From contig CALWGE010000022.1 in the NCBI GenBank assembly GCA_944378225.1, forward strand, positions 1-40,526: a DNA stretch of 40,526 nt. Direction: 5' to 3'. Source of the stretch: an uncultured Merdimonas sp. (lineage in GTDB: Bacteria; Bacillota; Clostridia; Lachnospirales; Lachnospiraceae). Under the pieces are notes generated by a model, which was given only the letters and a program-made list of their open reading frames with translations, had not been told where the DNA came from and made no database searches. Position numbers and translations under genes: made by a program. Shown piece by piece: positions 27,008 through 32,558 of this stretch; positions within the stretch are counted from its first letter, which is position 1; every line of letters begins with the position of its first letter.

Positions 27008-27781
27008 ATGAAAAAGGAGAGGAAAGGAATTGCAGTTGTAACAGGAGCTTCCTCAGGACTGGGACGTGAATTTGTACGTCAGCTGGCAAAGAAGTATCCG
27101 CTGCTCCGGGAAATCTGGGTGACAGCAAGGCGGATGGAGGAACTTCAGAAACTTCAGGACGAGCTTCCCGCGGTCAGACTGCGGATTATACCGCTTGATT
27201 TGTCTGACCCTGCTTCTTTCTGCCTTTTTTCTGAGAAACTGGAACAGGAACAGCCATGTATCAGGATTCTGGTGAATGCTGCCGGCGTAGGATATGGCGG
27301 GCGCACAGAGCAGCAGACAACGGAGCAGATCTCTCAGATGCTCGATATCAACTGTCGGGCATTATTTTGTCTTACCAGGCTTTCTCTTCCATATATGAAC
27401 AGAGGAAGCCGGATTATTCAGGTTGCTTCCGGATCGGCCTTTGCTCCTCAGCCTGGCTTTGCTGTGTATGCGGCTTCAAAGGCTTGCGTCTTATCATTTT
27501 CCCGGGCTCTCAGAGAAGAACTGCGTGCCCGGGAAATTTATATTACAGCTGTCTGCCCCGGACCGGTAAAAACTGCTTTTTTTGAAAATGGAGGGATTCA
27601 GATCAGCCCTGTTAAGAAGATGTTTCTGGCGGAGCCGGAACGGGTAGTGCACAAAGCGCTTCAGGATGCCTCAAAAGGAAAGGCTGTGTCTGTATATGGC
27701 TTTTCCATAAAGGTTGTCCGTCTTATAGCTTCAGTGCTTCCGCAGAGTGTCATGTCCTGGCTGTCTGGAAAAATTTTTTGA
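27008..27781 (+). CDS. short-chain dehydrogenase/reductase (SDR)
   Basis: A 257-residue classical SDR. The cofactor motif is VTGASSGLG (TGxxxGxG) near residue 12-20; VNAAGVGYGG matches the NAG strand; the catalytic Ser-Tyr-Lys is in VASGSAFAPQPGFAVYAASKA. An arginine after the first strand (TARRMEE) suggests NADP preference. Substrate unknown. It is the last gene of its run; no terminator follows before the next promoter at 27814. Confidence 0.88.
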   Translation: MKKERKGIAVVTGASSGLGREFVRQLAKKYPLLREIWVTARRMEELQKLQDELPAVRLRIIPLDLSDPASFCLFSEKLEQEQPCIRILVNAAGVGYGGRTEQQTTEQISQMLDINCRALFCLTRLSLPYMNRGSRIIQVASGSAFAPQPGFAVYAASKACVLSFSRALREELRAREIYITAVCPGPVKTAFFENGGIQISPVKKMFLAEPERVVHKALQDASKGKAVSVYGFSIKVVRLIASVLPQSVMSWLSGKIF

Positions 27782-27813
27782 AATACTAAAAAAATTGAAT
27801 AGTTAAAAAATAA

Positions 27814-27842
27814 TTGACAAAGCAGAAGAGTGTGTATATAAT
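27814..27842 (+). promoter_or_regulatory. consensus sigma-A promoter of the peptide-binding protein gene
   Basis: Perfect TTGACA (27814-27819) and perfect TATAAT (27837-27842) with the ideal 17-bp spacer. Transcription would start near 27849, about 100 nt before the start codon. Confidence 0.8.
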
Positions 27843-27867
27843 AAACACAACGATTAAGGTGCGATGG

Positions 27868-27894
27868 GGCAGACGAGAATCTGCCGTTTTTTTT
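27868..27894 (+). terminator. intrinsic terminator inside the leader
   Basis: GGCAGA (27868-27873) and TCTGCC (27880-27885) form a perfect 6-bp stem with a 6-nt loop, followed by G and eight T residues. It lies only about 20 nt after the predicted transcription start and about 55 nt before the start codon, so most transcripts may stop here unless termination is prevented. Confidence 0.65.
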
Positions 27895-27949
27895 AAATTT
27901 TGCACTTTAACGGACGAAAGTGTTATTGTATTAACAGGAGGAACATGTT

Positions 27950-29122
27950 ATGAAGAGACTTATGAAACCCCTGGCTCTTCTGCTTGCGGCTTTGATGGTT
28001 ACTCTTACAGGCTGCGGCGGAGGCGGCGAAGACAAGGGGAGCAGCATTGTTATCGGCCAGTCTTCTGAGGTGGCAAACCTGAATCCTATGATTCAGCCCC
28101 GTACCCCGGACAGCAACGTTCAGTGCCTTATTTTTGATTTCCTGGTAATTCCGGATGAGAATCTGAATTATGTGGGAGATCTGGCGAAGAGCTGGGATAT
28201 TTCCGAAGATGGCACTGTATACACCTTCCATCTGAATGAAGGTGTAAAATGGCATGACGGAGAAGATTTCAATGCGGATGATGTGGTATTTACCCTGACC
28301 TCTCTTGCATCTCCGGAATATACCGGAGGAAATGAGGGACGTGTAATGTCCATCGTAGGAGCTGCTGACTACCAGGCAGGGAATGCAGACAGTGTAGAAG
28401 GCATCAAAAAAATTGACGACTATACAGTAGAGATTACACTGGAATCTCCCAACGCAGCTTTCCTTTCCAACATGTATGTGGCGATGCTTCCGGAGCATAT
28501 TCTTGCCGGAGAAAGCCCGGCAGACTGGGGTAATGATGATTTCAACCGCGCTCCTATCGGAACCGGAAAATACAAGTTCGTTAAGTGGGAAGCAGGACAG
28601 TATATTTCTCTTGAAAAGAATGAGGATTACTTCGGCACTCAGCCCTCTATCGATAACGTAGTAGTTCAGTTTGGAGCAGACACGACTCTGGTAGCCGCTC
28701 TTCTGAATGGAGAAATCGATGTGCTTTACAATCTTCCTTCTTCAGAGATTGAGAATGTAGAAGCAGTTGACGGTGTAGGCGTATATAATTACGAGATGAT
28801 GAGCGTATATTACATCGGACTGAATCAACTGGATCCGGCTCTGAGTGATCTGCGCGTACGTCAGGCTCTGGCCTATGCTCTGGACAAGCAGACTATTGTA
28901 GACACTGTATATGGTGAAACAGCTACAGTGGCGGATGATATTTTCCCGGATAACCACTGGTCCCATAATCCGGATGTAACCAAGTATGAGTATAACCCGG
29001 AGAAGGCAAAAGAGCTTCTGGAAGAAGCAGGTTATACCATGAATGATGCTACCGGATACTATTGTAATTCTTCAGTAAGAATGTCAAAAAACAAAAAAGT
29101 GAAAAAACCTGAAAAAAGCTGA
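27950..29122 (+). CDS. oligopeptide ABC transporter substrate-binding lipoprotein, interrupted by prophage
   Basis: Family 5 solute-binding lipoprotein (OppA/DppA type) that captures peptides at the cell surface. The signal peptide ends in the lipobox LTGC with Cys22, and the mature part has the family pattern SWDISEDGTVYTFHLNEGVKWHDGEDFNADDVVFTL-like stretch and later APIGTGKYKFVKWE and LRVRQALAYALDKQ. Full-length relatives have about 500-600 residues; here the family-like sequence stops after AGYTMNDATGYY (codon 371, base 29062). The next 19 codons (CNSSVRMSK, then Lys-rich) come from prophage DNA. A lipidated but truncated product is likely non-functional. AGGAGG precedes the ATG. Confidence 0.85.
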   Translation: MKRLMKPLALLLAALMVTLTGCGGGGEDKGSSIVIGQSSEVANLNPMIQPRTPDSNVQCLIFDFLVIPDENLNYVGDLAKSWDISEDGTVYTFHLNEGVKWHDGEDFNADDVVFTLTSLASPEYTGGNEGRVMSIVGAADYQAGNADSVEGIKKIDDYTVEITLESPNAAFLSNMYVAMLPEHILAGESPADWGNDDFNRAPIGTGKYKFVKWEAGQYISLEKNEDYFGTQPSIDNVVVQFGADTTLVAALLNGEIDVLYNLPSSEIENVEAVDGVGVYNYEMMSVYYIGLNQLDPALSDLRVRQALAYALDKQTIVDTVYGETATVADDIFPDNHWSHNPDVTKYEYNPEKAKELLEEAGYTMNDATGYYCNSSVRMSKNKKVKKPEKS

Positions 29123-29126
29123 AAAA
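29086..29126. other. phased A-tracts (predicted curved DNA)
   Basis: A-tracts of five or six bases lie at 29086-29091, 29093-29098, 29102-29107, 29112-29117 and 29122-29126. The last three start exactly 10 bp apart, within TGAAAAA repeats. Such phasing gives intrinsic bending. They lie in the spacer between the two end sites. Confidence 0.6.
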
Positions 29127-29160
29127 TCCCGGAAATAAAGGATCTTTCAGCTTCTATTTT
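29116..29160. terminator. bidirectional intrinsic terminator at the phage left end
   Basis: Arms 29116-29129 and 29140-29153 pair over 13 of 14 positions (AAGCTGAAA...TTTCAGCTT) with a 10-nt loop. On the + strand CTATTTTT follows; on the - strand a run of six T follows. It could stop host transcription entering the prophage and phage transcription leaving it. Confidence 0.6.
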
Positions 29161-29205
29161 TAAAAATTGACATTCTTGGTGACGAATAAAATGAGGTATG
29201 AAAAG

Positions 29206-29258
29206 AGGCTTTTGGACGTATGAAAATTCAGCGTTCAAAAGCCTTCAACTTTTGAAGG
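29206..29258. repeat. two overlapping, mutually exclusive hairpins
   Basis: A 13-bp stem pairs 29206-29218 with 29232-29244 (AGGCTTTTGGACG with CGTTCAAAAGCCT, one wobble). A second stem pairs CCTTCAA (29242-29248) with TTGAAGG (29252-29258). They share three bases, so both cannot form fully at once. No T-tract follows on the + strand and only a weak one on the - strand. Confidence 0.5.
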
Positions 29259-29337
29259 GTAAAAAATCCTTGTATTTACGGGATATTTAAACGTTATTTG
29301 AAGATCTGTTAAACAGTGCTTCAACTGTTGCTTGCAA

Positions 29338-29498
29338 TATTGCGGAACTAAATAGGAAAACGTGATAGAATAGTTCCGCAATCAGAAATGGCTTAAATAC
29401 AGGGTTTTTAGAAGGTTTTCAAATATTGCGGAACTACTTCTTAAATTAGATGCGTTTGCAAACTTTCCTATGTTAATACAGACTAAATTAGTTCCGCA
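29338..29498. repeat. four-copy TTGCGGAACTA operator-like array
   Basis: The 11-mer TTGCGGAACTA, mostly with flanking TA on its 5' side, occurs at 29338-29350 (+), 29371-29382 (-), 29424-29436 (+) and 29489-29498 (-, last base changed). Copies one and two form a perfect 12-bp inverted repeat (ATTGCGGAACTA/TAGTTCCGCAAT) 20 bp apart; copies three and four form a second inverted pair 52 bp apart. The array fills most of the 410-bp non-coding stretch between the end sites and the repressor. The binding partner is unknown. Confidence 0.65.
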
Positions 29499-29512
29499 GT
29501 AATTCTCATTTA

Positions 29513-29524
29513 CGGATTAATCCG
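29513..29524. promoter_or_regulatory. CGGATTAATCCG palindrome
   Basis: A perfect 12-bp palindrome with half-site CGGAT. The same half-sites with a different centre occur at the early transcription start (30081-30094), suggesting two operators for one regulator. Confidence 0.4.
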
Positions 29525-29530
29525 CAACAG

Positions 29531-29564
29531 ACATAAAAATAAAAGCAAAAATCGGTGATTTTGC
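29531..29564 (-). terminator. intrinsic terminator of the repressor gene
   Basis: On the minus strand GCAAAATC (29564-29557) pairs with GATTTTTGC (29553-29545) with one bulged base and a 3-nt loop, followed by TTTTATTTTT. It lies about 40 nt past the repressor stop codon and in the right direction for that gene. Confidence 0.55.
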
Positions 29565-29601
29565 TGTTGGTTGAAGGTAAATTGAAATATTATTGAAGGC
29601 T

Positions 29602-30009
29602 TTAAGCAAGCTTTTCATTCCCTCCAGAAGGGGATAACTTTTCTATATTTTCTTTTCCTTTATTATACTTTATTTCTGCGATGAGCAATAGCTCTTCTCG
29701 ATCAGATGCGCTCATTCCATTATAGAATTTTAGCAAAGTACGCTCGGAAAAAGTGTCATTGTTATCATTTGAGCGTGCCGAAGAAAAAGATGTGCGTGGA
29801 AATATATCGTAAAAAGTACAATCGAATAGTTCGCAAATATGAAATATCGTATCCAATGACGGAGATGATCTTCCGGTTCTCCAATCAGTTAAAATTCCAG
29901 GGCGTTTACCTATTTTTAGCGCAAACTCTTTAGCGTTCATCCCGTTTTTTTCACGTATTCTATCAATGTTAGCAATAACTTCTTTTAAAAAATCTCCACT
30001 ACTCAGCAT
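29602..30009 (-). CDS. XRE-family phage repressor (Mu c-like role)
   Basis: A 135-residue DNA-binding protein. An N-terminal helix-turn-helix of the XRE/Cro type (about 10-65) shows IREKNGMNAKEFALKIGKRPGILTDWRTGRSSPSLDTIFHICELFDC. The rest (about 75-135) is charged and probably helical, perhaps for oligomerisation; no peptidase motif is seen. The start is set at ATG 30009, preceded by GGAGG with 5-nt spacing, rather than the upstream ATG at 30054, which would lie in the operator. Transcribed leftward, it faces the early operon as the Mu repressor does. Operator-like palindromes lie directly upstream and could serve for autoregulation. Confidence 0.8.
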   Translation of the reverse strand: MLSSGDFLKEVIANIDRIREKNGMNAKEFALKIGKRPGILTDWRTGRSSPSLDTIFHICELFDCTFYDIFPRTSFSSARSNDNNDTFSERTLLKFYNGMSASDREELLLIAEIKYNKGKENIEKLSPSGGNEKLA

Positions 30010-30023
30010 AAACACCTCCATAA

Positions 30024-30071
30024 AATCGTAGAAATTACAATAATATATTGACAATCGTAAAAAATACGATT
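30024..30071. promoter_or_regulatory. repressor operators O1 and O2
   Basis: AATCGTA-N5-TACGATT is a perfect inverted repeat at 30053-30071. A second copy at 30024-30042, AATCGTA-N5-TACAATA, matches at 12 of 14 arm positions. Centres are 29 bp apart, just under three helical turns. O2 fills the spacer of the early promoter and O1 sits next to the repressor ribosome binding site. Confidence 0.65.
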
Positions 30072-30076
30072 ATTAT
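30048..30076 (+). promoter_or_regulatory. early phage promoter
   Basis: Perfect TTGACA (30048-30053), 17-bp spacer and TATTAT (30071-30076). The spacer is almost entirely the O2 palindrome, so repressor binding would exclude RNA polymerase. The predicted start is near 30083, leaving a leader of about 85 nt. Confidence 0.75.
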
Positions 30077-30080
30077 AAAT

Positions 30081-30094
30081 ACGGATATATCCGT
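30081..30094. promoter_or_regulatory. ACGGATATATCCGT palindrome at the early start site
   Basis: A perfect 14-bp palindrome overlapping positions about -2 to +12 of the early transcript. It differs from the O1/O2 motif but shares CGGAT half-sites with 29513-29524. Position suits a roadblock or second-regulator operator. Confidence 0.5.
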
Positions 30095-30167
30095 TGAAAC
30101 AATATCATTTTACATGAAATTCTACATTGAAACAACGAGAATGTATGTTTTGTAAGGGGGTATGACG

Positions 30168-30512
30168 ATGGGGCTTCACGATATTTTCCCGGAAACGGCT
30201 CAGGCGGCACAGATTCGTGAAGAGGGCTCCTGGCTCGACAAAATCCTGGAACAGGCGGAGCAATATAAAGCTGCTCCGAGAGACACAGAAGAAATGAAGG
30301 TATGGCTCTTTGATCTGGCTCATGGAAATCTGCAGGGTGATGAGATTCTTTCCGGATTTATTAAGCACTATGTATTGAGGGGGCTTACAGTTGACCATGT
30401 TGTCTCTGACATTGTTTATCACACGACTTATGGAATGTCTGGTGTTAAAACAGCTAAAGCTTCTCTGCTTTGTGTGCTTATGAGGGCAGGAAATATAGAA
30501 GAAATTACATAA
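30168..30512 (+). CDS. hypothetical protein, first gene of the early operon
   Basis: Not recognised. A 114-residue soluble protein, acidic in its N-terminal half (EEGSWLDKILEQAEQ, PRDTEEMKVWLFDLAHG) and predicted mainly helical, with no membrane segment or helix-turn-helix that I can defend. It occupies the place where Mu carries ner, but does not look like a Ner DNA-binding protein. The ATG at 30168 is chosen because AAGGGGG ends 7 nt upstream; the ATG at 30162 is too close. It is the first product made on induction. Confidence 0.6.
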   Translation: MGLHDIFPETAQAAQIREEGSWLDKILEQAEQYKAAPRDTEEMKVWLFDLAHGNLQGDEILSGFIKHYVLRGLTVDHVVSDIVYHTTYGMSGVKTAKASLLCVLMRAGNIEEIT

Positions 30513-30526
30513 AAATATTGAAGGCA

Positions 30527-30597
30527 GGCGCGCATCCTGAGGGGACAGATGAGGAAACAGCTTCATCTGCAGGCGGGTTCGAATCCCGCCTGCGCCA
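30527..30597 (+). ncRNA. tRNA-like element (degenerate or mimic cloverleaf)
   Basis: The 3' part is a textbook T-arm: GCGGG-TTCGAAT-CCCGC (30573-30589), followed by CTGCGCC and a discriminator A. The 5' GGCGCG (30527-30532) pairs with TGCGCC (30591-30596) to close an acceptor-like stem, six of seven pairs. A weak D-like arm CTG-AGGGGA-CAG and an anticodon-like arm TGAGG-AAACAG-CTTCA can be drawn. The anticodon loop would have 6 nt and no T at position 33, and an alternative 9-bp hairpin (30546-30569) competes, so it is not a standard decoding tRNA. No CCA is encoded. It sits between two early genes on the same strand. Confidence 0.45.
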
Positions 30598-30609
30598 TTC
30601 TCGCGAGAA
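30598..30609. repeat. TTCTCGCGAGAA palindrome
   Basis: A perfect 12-bp GC-centred palindrome directly after the tRNA-like element and 3 bp before the AGGAG of the hydrolase gene. It could be a protein-binding site or part of the leader fold. Confidence 0.4.
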
Positions 30610-30622
30610 GATAGGAGAAAAA

Positions 30623-31213
30623 TTGAATAAGAGACTGAGAAATAACAAGTGGCTGCTGGTTCTGCTCATCAGTGTGATGCTGTGGGCGGCGATTGCGCTG
30701 GGGTTGTGTGTCGGATTGAGCCTGATCTTCTGGGTACAGGCACAGGTTCCGGAAGTCCGGGTGATAGTTCCGGAGCGGCAGGAAACGCAGATTCATGCGG
30801 GAAGCCTGGTCTGGGTAGAGGAGCCGGAAAGCCTTACGCCTACAGAAGAGGAGCTGGAGGAAGAGCTGTACTATGACAGTCTGGAACTTCTGGCTATCTG
30901 TGTGGAAGCGGAGGCTGGAAATCAGTCGCTGGACGGAAAGCGCATGGTAGTGGACGTCATCCTGAACCGGGTGGATGATCCGGCCTGGCCGGATACCATA
31001 GAGGGTGTCATCACAGAACCCTATGCCTTTTCGTCCTATTGGGATGGAGGAATGGCGCGGGTCTGGGAGCCGTCAGAGGAAACTTACCTGGCTGTCCGGA
31101 TAGAGCTTGAGGAGCGTTCCTGGCCGGAGCTGTATTATTTCACAGCAGGCGGCTATGGCAGTTACGGAACCCCATGGAAACAGGTGGGAGATCATTATTT
31201 CAGCACAAAATAG
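30623..31213 (+). CDS. SleB-like cell wall hydrolase with N-terminal membrane anchor
   Basis: A 196-residue membrane-anchored protein. One transmembrane helix (about 9-38) follows a basic NKRLRNNK start, so the catalytic part faces outside. The C-terminal domain (about 85-196) matches the SleB/Hydrolase_2 fold: LLAICVEAEAGNQ with the presumed catalytic Glu, then GKRMVVDVILNRVDDPAWPDTIEGVI and YYFTAGGYG. SleB proteins are lytic transglycosylases of spore cortex and wall. The TTG start at 30623 follows AGGAG by 5 nt; an upstream frame extension runs through the tRNA-like element and is not coding. Placement in the early operon, not the lysis region, is unusual. Confidence 0.72.
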   Translation: MNKRLRNNKWLLVLLISVMLWAAIALGLCVGLSLIFWVQAQVPEVRVIVPERQETQIHAGSLVWVEEPESLTPTEEELEEELYYDSLELLAICVEAEAGNQSLDGKRMVVDVILNRVDDPAWPDTIEGVITEPYAFSSYWDGGMARVWEPSEETYLAVRIELEERSWPELYYFTAGGYGSYGTPWKQVGDHYFSTK

Positions 31214-31224
31214 GGGGTGAGAAA

Positions 31225-31716
31225 ATGTTAAAGCCGGCACAGCTGTATGCGGAGCAGCTCCGCAAAGAGATGCTGAAGGCGTGGTATCAGCCGGAAAATA
31301 TGTACTGGAACGGCGGGGCCTGGGATTCACTCCCGGACCTGCCAGAAGACAACTATTCACAGCGCTGCTTCGTGTCTGTGGATAAGCGGGATCAGGTTAT
31401 CGGGTATATCTGCTATTCCGTAGACTGGATAGCTATGTCAGTGGGTGAATTCGGGATCATCAGCTTCCATAAAGGGAATCTTGAATTCGGAAGGGATCTT
31501 TACAAGGCGCTGGATGATCTGTTTACCGTATACGGCATGAATCGGATTTCCTGGTGGTGCTATGCTGACAACCCGGCAATTCGAGGATACCGTAGCTTCA
31601 TCCGCCGGCATGGCGGAAGGGAATGCGGGTACCTGCGGCAGTATTCGCGGCTGCAGGATGGAAAGCTGCATGACAGAGTTTTGTTTGAAATACTGGCGGA
31701 GGAATATACCCGCTGA
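31225..31716 (+). CDS. GNAT-like N-acetyltransferase (putative)
   Basis: A 163-residue soluble protein with a GNAT-like layout: VIGYICYSVDW as a central strand pair, GIISFHKGN and YKALDDLFTVYGMNRISWWCYADNPAIRGYRSFIRRHGG, where a late strand, NPAIRGYRSF helix and H-GG turn resemble the acetyl-CoA-proximal end of GNAT folds. The canonical Q/RxxGxG/A loop is not clear, so this remains tentative. AGGGGGTGA precedes ATG 31225. Its target is unknown; early phage acetyltransferases can alter host proteins. Confidence 0.5.
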   Translation: MLKPAQLYAEQLRKEMLKAWYQPENMYWNGGAWDSLPDLPEDNYSQRCFVSVDKRDQVIGYICYSVDWIAMSVGEFGIISFHKGNLEFGRDLYKALDDLFTVYGMNRISWWCYADNPAIRGYRSFIRRHGGRECGYLRQYSRLQDGKLHDRVLFEILAEEYTR

Positions 31717-31787
31717 ATTTAACCTGAAGAAACAGTTCATGGCAGAGAAGCAGGATCATATGAATAGCGGGAAGGAGGATAAAAGAG

Positions 31788-32078
31788 ATGAAGGAATTAC
31801 TGTATATTTCAGTAACGGCATGCTTCGAGATTTCGGATGCGGAGATGTATGGAGGTCCAGGCAGCAGAGGATACACGGAGATTAGGCTTGATGGGTTTGG
31901 AATTGAGGGCATTGAACAGAAAATTCATGAAAGCTATGCAGAAAAGCAGGCGCAGAACGTGGCGGATATGATGAAGGTTCCCAGGGAAAAGGTCCGGATG
32001 ATCTCAAAAGAAGAGTACGACCTTTGCACGAAAGAGTCGGATTATAACCATGAAGAATGGAGCGGCGAGGAGCTGTAA
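31788..32078 (+). CDS. hypothetical early phage protein
   Basis: Not recognised. A 96-residue acidic protein. The N-terminal strand-like KELLYISVTACFEI is followed by a glycine-rich turn (YGGPGSRGY) and a helix with EKQAQNVADMMKVPREKVRMISKEEYD. No known motif or membrane segment. AAGGAGG lies 9 nt before the ATG. It lies between the GNAT-like gene and another unknown gene. Confidence 0.6.
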   Translation: MKELLYISVTACFEISDAEMYGGPGSRGYTEIRLDGFGIEGIEQKIHESYAEKQAQNVADMMKVPREKVRMISKEEYDLCTKESDYNHEEWSGEEL

Positions 32079-32188
32079 AAATTTCATTTAACTTGATATA
32101 AGGCTGCCCGATAAGGTTAATGTAGCGACAGGAGATTCTGGCCTGCTGCATATAGAAAATGGCGGCAGGTCAGGAAGCAGGTGAAGAA

Positions 32189-32557
32189 ATGGCAAAAAGG
32201 TTGACACAGAAGGAAATCCGTGCGAGAGCCGCTTTCAAAAAGAAGCTGCAGCAGGAAGGGATTCTTCCTCCGGACAAGCCCAGGCTGAACCGGAAAAAGT
32301 TTATTGAGGACACCATGAACCAGTTTCTGGATTGGGAATGCCCGGCTCCGCTCCCGTATCTTGGCTGGGCTCTCCGCGAAATGATGTATCACAGGGACAG
32401 ATCTGGAGGCTACTCTAAAGAGGCGGTAGGCGCAGCAAAGGCGGCCCGGCTTGCTATGGAGCGGGTAAGGTTCGAGCAGGAAAAGCGGGAGGCCGGGGAG
32501 CAGACTTTCACAGTCGGAGAGCTGATGGAGCGCGTAGCTGATATCTATGACATGTAA
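32189..32557 (+). CDS. hypothetical early phage protein
   Basis: Not recognised. A 122-residue, basic, largely helical protein (AKRLTQKEIRARAAFKKKLQQEG; MERVRFEQEKREAGEQ) with a tryptophan-containing centre (FLDWECPAPLPYLGWALREM). Its charge would suit nucleic acid or protein binding, but no motif is diagnostic. ATG 32189 with AGGTGA upstream is preferred to ATG 32159, which lacks a ribosome binding site. The 110-bp gap before it contains no other gene. Confidence 0.55.
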   Translation: MAKRLTQKEIRARAAFKKKLQQEGILPPDKPRLNRKKFIEDTMNQFLDWECPAPLPYLGWALREMMYHRDRSGGYSKEAVGAAKAARLAMERVRFEQEKREAGEQTFTVGELMERVADIYDM

Positions 32558-32558
32558 C

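Larger units (their letters stand above)
29067..29187. repeat. transposase end-binding sites L1 and L2 (inverted 21-bp motif)
   Basis: The 21-bp segment 29067-29087, with core AAGAATGTCAA, recurs in inverted orientation at 29167-29187 with 18 of 21 matches. The spacer is 79 bp. The first copy lies 5 bp inside the deduced phage end. In Mu, MuA sites L1 and L2 are likewise separated by roughly 80 bp. These are the best candidates for the binding sites of the DDE transposase encoded at 32978. Confidence 0.7.

Noticed and set aside
27868-27922. Guanidine-II (mini-ykkC) riboswitch, because both leader hairpins contain ACGR
   Set aside because: ACGR is not the closing tetraloop of either stem; the loops are 6 and 8 nt, and the downstream gene is a peptide-binding protein.
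27814-28068. Open frame across the promoter, leader and start of the lipoprotein gene
   Set aside because: It begins inside the -35 box and crosses the terminator, so it cannot be a translated gene from this promoter.
29338-29498. CRISPR array
   Set aside because: The repeats are only 11 bp, alternate in orientation and have unequal spacing; no cas genes are present.
30546-30560. Hammerhead ribozyme core (CAGATGAGGAAAC)
   Set aside because: The conserved CTGANGA box is not matched (CAGATGA) and the three-stem arrangement is absent.
30470-30622. N-terminal extension of the SleB-like frame
   Set aside because: The extension translates the tRNA-like element, overlaps the preceding gene and has no ribosome binding site; TTG 30623 has AGGAG at proper spacing.
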